Shown piece after piece: positions 58,064 through 64,000 of a DNA stretch of 64,000 nucleotides (position 1 is the stretch's first letter; every line of letters begins with the position of its first letter). The position numbers and the translations under genes were made by a program. Origin of the DNA: Bacillota bacterium (GTDB lineage: Bacteria; Bacillota; Clostridia; Monoglobales; Firm-18); assembly GCA_023228885.1 (NCBI GenBank), contig JALOAJ010000005.1, forward strand, positions 48,720-112,719, read 5' to 3'. Below the pieces are notes generated by a model. That model was not told the origin of the DNA. It was given only the letters and a program-made list of their open reading frames with translations, and did no database searches.

Positions 58064-60307
58064 TCACCTCGTTTTTCTTTTATATTCATTTATTTTATTT
58101 ATCACCTTTTGTCCTACTTCCTTTTTTGTAATTATTCCATCATTATTAATATCCAACCCCTGATTCTGCTTGTAAAACAGACCATAAGTAATTCTATTTT
58201 CACCCACATAATAAAAGACCTCATCGCTATCTTTTATACCTAATACGAAGTTGTCGTCTTTGCCAATAGCTAAAGGCAGCAATGTAACTAAATACGCATC
58301 TTGTATATTATGCACTTTTCCTGCAAATGGTTGATAATACTTATAGACATAATCTAACTGCTCAACTGCTGACATGCTTTTTAATTTTTCTACTGAAGTG
58401 CCCATTTTTTCAGCTGTGCTCGGCATAAATTGAATCAATCCAGTTGCTTTTGATAATGGATTTACGGCCTTAGGATTTATGCCACCAGATTCAAAAGCCA
58501 TAATTCCCATTAGAATATCTGGTTCTATTTTAAGTTTTTTTGCAATATCAACTACTTTGGCTTTAAATTCCCCTGTCACATATTCCCCTGTCCATTCATA
58601 AGCAAATTCATTTTCAAAATTATTTTGTTCATCTATGATTACATTGCGTCCATCCAGTTTGCCAAGCAGTTGGGCAATAGTACCAACCTTGCCTTTTACT
58701 TTTCCGTTTTCAAGATAAAATGTGCCGTTGTTTAAATGCCTGGCTGCAGCGGGTTCGGCGGTTTGAAGGCGTCCTTTCGTATCTATTTTGAAAATAGTTT
58801 TGTATGTTGCCTTGCCTCCATCATTGTCAAAGATTGCCGCAATTTTATAATTAGTTCCGCCTTTTCCTCCTGTCGGGCTCCAAAAGTCGTATGTAAATAT
58901 ACTGCCGTCCTCAATTCTGGACCAGTTAGTTTTGCCCCCAATTCTTTGAAAGTCCGTCATATTAATATACAATCCGCTCTCTGCACCTTCGCCTTTAAAT
59001 TCAACATCCGCAATGTCATCAAGGGTTTGTGTTTGATGGTTGAATATTTTAACAGGGGCAGTACTGTTGCCGGTTGTATTTGCTCTTACAACATTACTCC
59101 TTGAAGGCAGACTTATTCTGCGATAATCTCTGCTTTCTTGTCTGCTATTATCGTAATATAGCTGTCCTTCATTGGTCGGCAAATAAGATGTTTCCATATA
59201 ATCTAAGTGCTCTTTTTTCAGTTCTTCAATCATTTCGTCAAACTTTTCTTGCTGCTCGCCATCGCTGTTGTAATACATATTAACAAGCCATGCCATTTGT
59301 TTGCCGTGCTCTTGGTTTTCCAAGGTCATTTTCTCAATTTCTTGCATTTGATGTTTAAAATGATCGCTTTTGTCGCGTGCAGCCCCCATTTGCCCATCAT
59401 AAAAATTTCGGGAAATTGGGTTGTTCTCTCTTGCTTTGTATGAATTATCGTACATTTCTGCAAACCTTTGGGCAATTTCTCTTGCCCATTCCGGCAAGCT
59501 TTCAAAATATTTCTTCTGCTCTCTAACTTCCTGCCTAAGCTCCTCCGCCCTTTCATGCGCCCACTTTTTTGTTTTTTCATCAGGCGGGATAAGGTTATCT
59601 GTATCCACATATTTATCAGCGTCATACCAATTCAAGGTACTATTTATAAGAGCATCTTTTTGGTGCTTATACGGCAAAGAATTTATTTCATCAATCTTTT
59701 CCCAAAAGCCTTTACCGTACTGAGATATCTTTTCACGCTCAATTGTATAATTTTCATCATAATACTTATCAGATAAACTATTAATAACTTCTTTTAATCG
59801 GTCATTTTCAAGGGCGTTTATTTTTTTCATCTTTTTCCGTAGTTCGTCCGCCCAATATGATGCTGATTCCATCTCCCGGGTTGGGTGTATATCTTTGTTT
59901 AAATAATCCGACATCATATATTGAGTTTTGTAATTAGTAAGCTGTTTTTTTGCCCATTTAGGGTAAAGGGATGTCTCTTTGTCTGTTTCAACTTGATTCT
60001 TTGCCATTTCGGAAATGTTATTTCTTACCTCACTATTAATTATACCACAAACCTCGGATTTGCCGCCGTTGGCGCAGGGATGTTTGTGGTGAAATTCGCT
60101 TACGCTCATTATACCATTATTTACATAACTGTCAATTGTTGTTTTAGGGTTTATCGGTAAAAAATGATTGCCGCCCGCCACACCTGCATCTTGTCCTTTG
60201 TCGCTATAATCTAAAGGCTTGCCATGCTTTAAAAGGTGTGCAAAAGCTTTTTGATACCCGGGCAGTTGGTAGAAATAATTTGCATTGCTTTTGTCTTGTT
60301 CGAACAT
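58064..60307 (-). CDS. Large multidomain protein with lytic transglycosylase (SLT) domain and EF-hand; candidate cell-wall effector
   Basis: 747 residues, no signal peptide or membrane segment. N-terminal 100 residues contain SVSEFHHKHPCANGGKSEVC, a His/Cys-rich, HNH-like patch. About 110-420 is helical and highly charged, probably coiled coil. About 430-580 is a beta-rich unknown region (GGKTNWSRIEDGSIFTYDFW). About 585-700 is a goose-lysozyme-like SLT domain: catalytic Glu606 in AFESGGINPKAVNPLSKATG, then GLIQFMPSTAEKMGTS and a QLDYVYKYYQPF segment. An EF-hand (DINNDGIITKKE, residues 719-730) closes it. It should cleave peptidoglycan glycan strands. Promoter TATAAT at 60415-60410 on the minus strand; ATG 60307 follows GAGGGGG. 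Confidence 0.8.
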   Translation of the reverse strand: MFEQDKSNANYFYQLPGYQKAFAHLLKHGKPLDYSDKGQDAGVAGGNHFLPINPKTTIDSYVNNGIMSVSEFHHKHPCANGGKSEVCGIINSEVRNNISEMAKNQVETDKETSLYPKWAKKQLTNYKTQYMMSDYLNKDIHPTREMESASYWADELRKKMKKINALENDRLKEVINSLSDKYYDENYTIEREKISQYGKGFWEKIDEINSLPYKHQKDALINSTLNWYDADKYVDTDNLIPPDEKTKKWAHERAEELRQEVREQKKYFESLPEWAREIAQRFAEMYDNSYKARENNPISRNFYDGQMGAARDKSDHFKHQMQEIEKMTLENQEHGKQMAWLVNMYYNSDGEQQEKFDEMIEELKKEHLDYMETSYLPTNEGQLYYDNSRQESRDYRRISLPSRSNVVRANTTGNSTAPVKIFNHQTQTLDDIADVEFKGEGAESGLYINMTDFQRIGGKTNWSRIEDGSIFTYDFWSPTGGKGGTNYKIAAIFDNDGGKATYKTIFKIDTKGRLQTAEPAAARHLNNGTFYLENGKVKGKVGTIAQLLGKLDGRNVIIDEQNNFENEFAYEWTGEYVTGEFKAKVVDIAKKLKIEPDILMGIMAFESGGINPKAVNPLSKATGLIQFMPSTAEKMGTSVEKLKSMSAVEQLDYVYKYYQPFAGKVHNIQDAYLVTLLPLAIGKDDNFVLGIKDSDEVFYYVGENRITYGLFYKQNQGLDINNDGIITKKEVGQKVINKINEYKRKTR

Positions 60308-60331
60308 ATTTTTTCCCCCTCGTTTTTGCGC

Positions 60332-60371
60332 AGCAAAAAGCGCTCCTTTTTCGCAAAAGAGCGCTTTTGCT
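60332..60371 (-). promoter_or_regulatory. Leader hairpin of the effector gene
   Basis: On the minus strand AGCAAAAGCGCTC (60371-60359) pairs with GAGCGCTTTTTGCT (60345-60332), one bulged T. It lies between the TATAAT (60415-60410) and the effector start, and ends just before the ribosome site. A smaller stem GTGGGT/ACCCAC (60390-60405) precedes it. Terminator-like or translation-limiting. Confidence 0.5.
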
Positions 60372-60584
60372 TAGCGATATTAATTTTTTGTGGGTTTTTA
60401 CCCACTATCATTATACCACACTTTTCCCATAAAATCTTCCGCAGTTTTTCCACGACAATGAAGGTTGCCTATAATGCTTGGTTTATCTTCTTTGCAATAA
60501 TCAACATATATGCCGTTAACGCTTGCTGCCTAAATTCATATCAGGCAATAACTTTAACTAAGTCTTTACAAGGTCAGAGAATAT

Positions 60585-60620
60585 AAAGGGCTGGTTGGGT
60601 TATCCCGCCAGCCCTTTGTT
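60585..60620 (-). terminator. Terminator after the XRE regulator gene
   Basis: AAAGGGCTGG (60585-60594) pairs with CCAGCCCTTT (60608-60617), loop of 13 bases, flanked by T/A runs on both sides. Between it and the effector leader (60440-60584) I see no gene. Confidence 0.75.
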
Positions 60621-60947
60621 TTAATCGCATGCCATAATAAAGGTTCTGAGAATGTCTTCGGCATATTTTAATTTATCTTCCTTGCAGGAGTTAAGCATAT
60701 TTATAATATTTTTATAGCTGCGGTTTTCATCTTCCCTGCCCAAAAGAATATAATCTGTGGTTAGCTTTAATACACCCGACATTTTAACAAGAGTTGCAAT
60801 AGACATTCCTTTTATGCCAAGTTCAATATCCGAGCAAAATTTGCTGGTAACACCAAGCTTTTCGGCAAATTGCTCACGAGTCAACCCTAAAAGTTCCCTT
60901 TGATTTCTAATTCTAAGCCCCATTTGCTTAAAATCTATGCTATTCAC
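60621..60947 (-). CDS. XRE-family helix-turn-helix regulator
   Basis: 108 residues: Cro/C1-type HTH (about 8-68; MGLRIRNQRELLGLTREQFA and LGVTSKFCSDIELGIKGMSI) and a short helical C-terminal tail (KYAEDILRTFIMACD). Starts at GTG 60947. Divergent from the GLUG/Big2 surface-protein gene and upstream of the effector gene, so it may repress either. Such small regulators commonly control accessory islands. Confidence 0.85.
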   Translation of the reverse strand: MNSIDFKQMGLRIRNQRELLGLTREQFAEKLGVTSKFCSDIELGIKGMSIATLVKMSGVLKLTTDYILLGREDENRSYKNIINMLNSCKEDKLKYAEDILRTFIMACD

Positions 60948-61018
60948 ATAATCAACACCTTACTTGTTTTATTAATATTGTATAACCAAAAGTTGTTGTT
61001 TTAAATAAACTTATGGTG

Positions 61019-61047
61019 TTGACAAAATATAACTATAAGGGTATAAT
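61019..61047 (+). promoter_or_regulatory. Consensus promoter of the GLUG/Big2 surface protein
   Basis: TTGACA (61019-61024), 17 bases, TATAAT (61042-61047): a perfect sigma-A promoter, 47 bases before the ATG. The AT-rich 70 bases before it face the XRE gene and are a plausible operator region. Confidence 0.85.
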
Positions 61048-61093
61048 ATAGGCGAGTTATAGTAAGTTTACCATTGAAAGGAAAGTGTGTATA

Positions 61094-62983
61094 ATGAAAA
61101 AATTGCTTAGTTTCCTACTAATAGTAGCATTTGCATCAATGTTATTTGTTAACCTTGGAATTAATACATATGCAAGCGGGATTTTTGAAGGCGGTGACGG
61201 CACAATTGACAACCCGTTTTTAATTGCCACACAAGAACAACTGGCAGTTATTAGCGATATTCCAACTTATCATTTTAAATTGCTAAATGACATTACATTA
61301 ACAGGCGATTGGGTGCCCCTATGCTATTATGATGCAGTGTTTTCGGGAAGTTTGGATGGGGATGGCTTTGCTGTGAAAAACCTTAGCATGACATCCGGCT
61401 ATACGCATGGAGGGTTATTTGCTAAAAGTGACGGGACAATTAAAAACCTTGGTGTAGAAATTAAAATTGACGGAAGCGTAAATGCAAGCACCTATCTTGG
61501 TGGCTTAGTGGGGCATAACAGTGGAGATGTAATTAATTGTTACGCCAAAGGAAATATTATATGCGAATCCTCCGCGATTAAAGATGCATATGTTGGCGGA
61601 TTAATCGGTTATAATGCAAACGGAAATATAAGTGGTTGCCGTTTTGTGGGGGATGTCTCTTGCACCGGTAGCCGTAGTGCTGCTTTTAACAGGAGCGCCG
61701 GCGGACTGATAGGATATTTAAATTCTGGAGTTTTAGATAATTGTTATGCGGCAGGAACCGTTACAGTTAATATAACTCTTTCAAGGACGAGCGGTACAGC
61801 AACCTATTCTTCAAAAGGTTATTCAGGCGGTCTTATTGGATATGTGTCGCAAGGTAACATTGAAAAATGTTTTTCAACCGGTAGTGTTAATTCGGTATCA
61901 ACTTCAAATAATACTACTAATTATAACCCTAAAATTGATTCAACTGCATATGCAGGGGGTTTTGCAGGTTATAATGGAGGTGGAAACATCATTGACTGCT
62001 ATTCACTTGGAGATATAACCTCAAATGCTATTTCCAACAACTCGACTGCTACTTCAACTGCATATACGGGAGGGTTTGTGGCTTATACCAATAAAAGCAT
62101 TAAATTTTGCTATTCAAAGGGCGCTGTCGAAAGCTCTAAATCCGGTTCACAAGCTACAACTTACAATGGGGGGCTCGTAGGTGAGGTTGAAACAGAAAGT
62201 GTAATAACAGACTGTTATTATGATATTTACACCAGCGGTTGTTCTGACACCGGCAAAGGAATCCCAAAAACTACACTTGGTATGAAACTAATAAATTCAT
62301 ATGCTAACTGGGATTTTGAATCAACCTGGGGAATAACATCTGAAATGAATAATGGATATCCTTACCTTCAATGGCAAGAAATAAGCGTTGCGGACATAGA
62401 ATTAGACCAAACAGAAGTTATTATTGCTGAGGGTGAAAGCAAGGCGTTGAATATTATAATAACCCCCGAAACAGCAACTAATAAAGATGTCGTTTGGAAC
62501 TCAAGCGATAACACAGTTGCAACGGTTACCAATGGCGGCATAGTTGGCATAAACGCAGGCGAGGCAATTGTTACCGCAACAACAGTAGACGGAGGATATG
62601 TTGCAAGCTGCATAGCGACTGTAACCGAGCGTTCTGTTTCTAATGCCGATTATACCGTATTGCAACTTAATATAACGGATACTAACGGCAACATATTATC
62701 AGAAATGCCTACACAAGGGAGTTTCTTAGCTGAAATTGAAGTAAAAAAAGAAAATGAGATGCAATATAATGATTATTTTATAATCGCCGCTTATAATGCA
62801 GACAATGTTTTAATTGACTTAGTTTTTATGAGGGCTGCTTTGGCAACAGAGCAAACTGTATTATTTGGTGGATTGTTATCAATACCCAATGGGCAAACAC
62901 TCGGTTCTTTAAAAGGGTTTGTGTGGAATTCGCTTGATACAATGACCCCGCTGTCTAATATAATGAAATTACCGCAAAATTAA
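61094..62983 (+). CDS. Secreted GLUG-repeat and bacterial Ig-like (Big2) domain protein
   Basis: 629 residues: signal peptide (1-28), an N-terminal segment IDNPFLIATQEQLAVISDIP, at least six GLUG-type repeats (about 75-410; YLGGLVGHNSGDVINCYAKG, YVGGLIGYNANGNISGCRFV, YTGGFVAYTNKSIKFCYSKG), then a Big2 domain (about 435-520; ELDQTEVIIAEGESKALNII and SSDNTVATVTNGGIVGINAG), and an unassigned beta-rich C-terminal domain. No SLH, LPXTG or choline-binding anchor was seen. Probable extracellular adhesin or matrix protein. ATG 61094 follows GAAAGGAAAG; upstream GTG 61085 is less likely. Confidence 0.88.
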   Translation: MKKLLSFLLIVAFASMLFVNLGINTYASGIFEGGDGTIDNPFLIATQEQLAVISDIPTYHFKLLNDITLTGDWVPLCYYDAVFSGSLDGDGFAVKNLSMTSGYTHGGLFAKSDGTIKNLGVEIKIDGSVNASTYLGGLVGHNSGDVINCYAKGNIICESSAIKDAYVGGLIGYNANGNISGCRFVGDVSCTGSRSAAFNRSAGGLIGYLNSGVLDNCYAAGTVTVNITLSRTSGTATYSSKGYSGGLIGYVSQGNIEKCFSTGSVNSVSTSNNTTNYNPKIDSTAYAGGFAGYNGGGNIIDCYSLGDITSNAISNNSTATSTAYTGGFVAYTNKSIKFCYSKGAVESSKSGSQATTYNGGLVGEVETESVITDCYYDIYTSGCSDTGKGIPKTTLGMKLINSYANWDFESTWGITSEMNNGYPYLQWQEISVADIELDQTEVIIAEGESKALNIIITPETATNKDVVWNSSDNTVATVTNGGIVGINAGEAIVTATTVDGGYVASCIATVTERSVSNADYTVLQLNITDTNGNILSEMPTQGSFLAEIEVKKENEMQYNDYFIIAAYNADNVLIDLVFMRAALATEQTVLFGGLLSIPNGQTLGSLKGFVWNSLDTMTPLSNIMKLPQN

Positions 62984-63133
62984 TGAGGTAAGGGGTTCCT
63001 TGCGCTATTCGTTTCTTTATAAGAATTTTTGCATAATAGGTAGTATATATACATTAACGACACCCTTCTCCTTAATTAGCCGGATAAATACCTCTGGATT
63101 GAAATGAGATTAATAATTGTGTAAAGGAAACAC

Positions 63134-63178
63134 AAAAACAGAAACGCTTTGCAAATAAGTGGAAGCGTTTCTGTTTTT
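63134..63178. terminator. Bidirectional terminator after the GLUG/Big2 gene
   Basis: AAAAACAGAAACGCTT (63134-63149) pairs with AAGCGTTTCTGTTTTT (63163-63178), 16 perfect pairs and a T-run. The 150 bases between the gene stop and this hairpin hold nothing else I recognise. Confidence 0.85.
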
Positions 63179-63249
63179 CTGCTCTTGCATGCCAGCGCTA
63201 TGGGTCCGTGTCTTAATTACAAAAGACAATGCAAAAAGAATGTTTAGTC

Positions 63250-63315
63250 CGCGCAAAAAAATTCGCTCACAGAATAAACTATGAGCGATATAAACGGACA
63301 ATGTCCGTGGTCTGA
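63250..63315 (-). repeat. 66-bp direct repeat, copy 1 (tRNA 3' tip plus terminator)
   Basis: Identical to 63346-63411. Read on the minus strand it starts TCAGACCA (the 3' tip of a tRNA), then ACGGACA/TGTCCGT, then the hairpin CGCTCA/TGAGCG followed by TTTTTTT: a tRNA-type terminator. Confidence 0.9.
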
Positions 63316-63345
63316 ATAACCAAAAGGGGTATAAGTTCTTATTTT

Positions 63346-63411
63346 CGCGCAAAAAAATTCGCTCACAGAATAAACTATGAGCGATATAAACGGACAATGT
63401 CCGTGGTCTGA
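63346..63411 (-). repeat. 66-bp direct repeat, copy 2 (tRNA 3' tip plus terminator)
   Basis: Second perfect copy, 30 bases from copy 1. Here the TCAGACCA end is joined to the tRNA-Pro 3' half at 63404-63451. Contains hairpin 63360-63383 and a T7 tract on the minus strand. Confidence 0.92.
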
Positions 63412-63451
63412 GTGGGGAGACTCGAACTCCCGGCCTCTTGAACCCCATTCA
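63404..63451 (-). pseudogene. 3' half of a tRNA-Pro(GGG) gene, probable attachment-site scar
   Basis: Minus strand: anticodon loop ATGGGGT (anticodon GGG, G37), stem strand TCAAG, 5-base variable loop AGGCC, T arm GGGAG-TTCGAGT-CTCCC, acceptor strand CACTCAG, discriminator A and encoded CCA. The 5' partner of the anticodon stem should be CTTGA but reads TGTGA, and no acceptor 5' strand or D arm exists upstream. The match stops abruptly inside the anticodon stem, as expected at an integrase crossover. Confidence 0.85.
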
Positions 63452-63668
63452 CAAAAAACAACAATTATGGAAGTTTATAGGCGGTTATGCAACCTTGTTT
63501 TAAATTAGCATAAACCCTTGTGGTTATTGGGCTTTTCAGCACTTTTAGTTGTAAAATCTTTGTAAAGCACATGGTTGCTATCGGCACAGTTTTTGCAGAA
63601 ATGTTAGAAAAGTGTTAGCAAAATTGACTAATTAATTTTAATTGAAAGAACAAGCAGTTCCGTTATTA

Positions 63669-63767
63669 TAACACAAGTGCAAGCCGCAAGTCGGCTTGCT
63701 TCACAACGTTTCAATAAATGCATTGGAAGCAAAGCCGAAAGGCTTTGCAGCTACTGTTGCATTTATT
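63669..63767. repeat. Two adjacent palindromes in non-coding DNA
   Basis: First: GCAAGCCG-CAAGT-CGGCTTGC (about 63679-63699). Second: outer arms AATAAATGCA (63713-63722) and TGCATTTATT (63758-63767) enclosing a perfect stem GCAAAGCC-GAAA-GGCTTTGC (63729-63748). The 63452-63988 stretch otherwise shows no gene. Confidence 0.7.
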
Positions 63768-63916
63768 ATAATATAAAACAACCTACTTTTGAAAGTGGTT
63801 GCAATTTTTAAGAAATAATCATTTTACAGTATTTTCAAAGCAGAATAATATCCCTATTGTTCATATAAAATTACCTCATCTTTAATAGAATCGTACTGTA
63901 AAGTTAAATGAAAATT

Positions 63917-63988
63917 GAGGACTCCAAACCTTTCTGGTACAATGTTTCTGCAACAAAACACATACCTCCCAGAAAGGAAGAAGTCCTC
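63917..63988 (+). promoter_or_regulatory. Imperfect hairpin hiding the ribosome site of the last ORF
   Basis: GAGGACT (63917-63923) and CCTTTCTGG (63929-63937) pair with CCAGAAAGG (63969-63977) and AGTCCTC (63982-63988). The ribosome site AGAAAGGAAG is in the 3' arm. Such hairpins are known at the ends of insertion sequences, where they block translation of read-through transcripts. Confidence 0.6.
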
Positions 63989-64000
63989 ATGCAAAAAATT
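63989..64000 (+). CDS. Start of an ORF, possibly a transposase (cut by right edge)
   Basis: Four codons (MQKI) are visible behind AGAAAGGAAG. The upstream hairpin and position just inside a tRNA scar suggest an insertion-sequence transposase, but the product cannot be read. Confidence 0.35.

Noticed and set aside
60238..60586. Short plus-strand ORFs upstream of the effector
   Set aside because: They run through the effector's promoter, hairpins and 5' end, with no ribosome sites.
63250..63411. Two identical 66-bp repeats separated by 30 bases, superficially like a CRISPR repeat-spacer pair
   Set aside because: Only two copies, each containing a tRNA tip and an intrinsic terminator, and no cas genes; explained by duplication at a tRNA integration site.
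63110..63448. 112-residue minus-strand ORF with internal repeats
   Set aside because: It translates the tRNA-Pro fragment and the duplicated terminators; the repeat in the peptide is the 66-bp DNA repeat.

Overview
The window comes from a low-to-mid GC, Gram-positive anaerobe of the Clostridia (Bacillota). The evidence is: HPr kinase with RapZ and YvcK, a CIRCE-HrcA-GrpE-DnaK-DnaJ operon, the MurT/GatD pair, S-layer-homology surface anchoring, strong AGGAGG ribosome sites, TTGACA-N17-TATAAT promoters, ECF vitamin transport, and 2-oxoacid:ferredoxin chemistry. I cannot name a genus from sequence alone.

Layout. (1) 1-12.6 kb, plus strand: end of leuS, a sodium/solute symporter, then paaK-iorA-iorB-paaK-ACT and gcvT-gcvH-gcvPA-gcvPB. 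This is a contiguous amino-acid fermentation block: aromatic 2-oxoacids to acyl-CoA with reduced ferredoxin, and glycine cleavage. (2) 12.6-16.7 kb: a secreted LysM-CAP protein, pyrophosphatase, an orphan citrate synthase, an M23 peptidase and rsmG. (3) 16.7-22.3 kb, minus strand: hprK-php-ROK kinase-murB-rapZ-yvcK. (4) 22.3-29.5 kb, minus strand: yloU-yloV-recG, then a cobalamin riboswitch followed by an S-layer-anchored, transcobalamin-like protein and a DUF4430 lipoprotein. (5) 29.5-34 kb: paired half-size TSUP and ChrA transporters flanking serC-serA. (6) 34-38 kb, minus strand: hom-thrB-lysC-rlmB. (7) 38.4-46.8 kb: diguanylate cyclase, DtxR-type regulator, ECF S component, murT-gatD, ogg, a GlmU-like gene, prs and pth. 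(8) 46.8-53.7 kb: heat-shock operon, rpsF-ssb-rpsR, peroxiredoxin. (9) 53.7-63 kb: an AT-richer accessory island with tandem lipoproteins, a large lytic-transglycosylase protein, an XRE regulator and a GLUG/Big2 surface protein. (10) 63-64 kb: a tRNA-Pro 3'-half scar, duplicated terminators and the start of what looks like a mobile element.

Most interesting signals. The lytic-transglycosylase protein at 58.1-60.3 kb is coupled to paralogous lipoproteins and looks like a peptidoglycan-targeting effector with an immunity array. The riboswitch-controlled SLH protein looks like a bacterial surface transcobalamin. GatD has Asp in place of its catalytic Cys, and two genes away GlmU has a degenerate uridylyltransferase half. 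rsmG and the PHP gene have no ATG/GTG/TTG upstream of their conserved N-termini and appear to start at ATT and ATC. The serC and dnaJ leaders share a hairpin-loop pseudoknot ending in GGAAAGGCTA.
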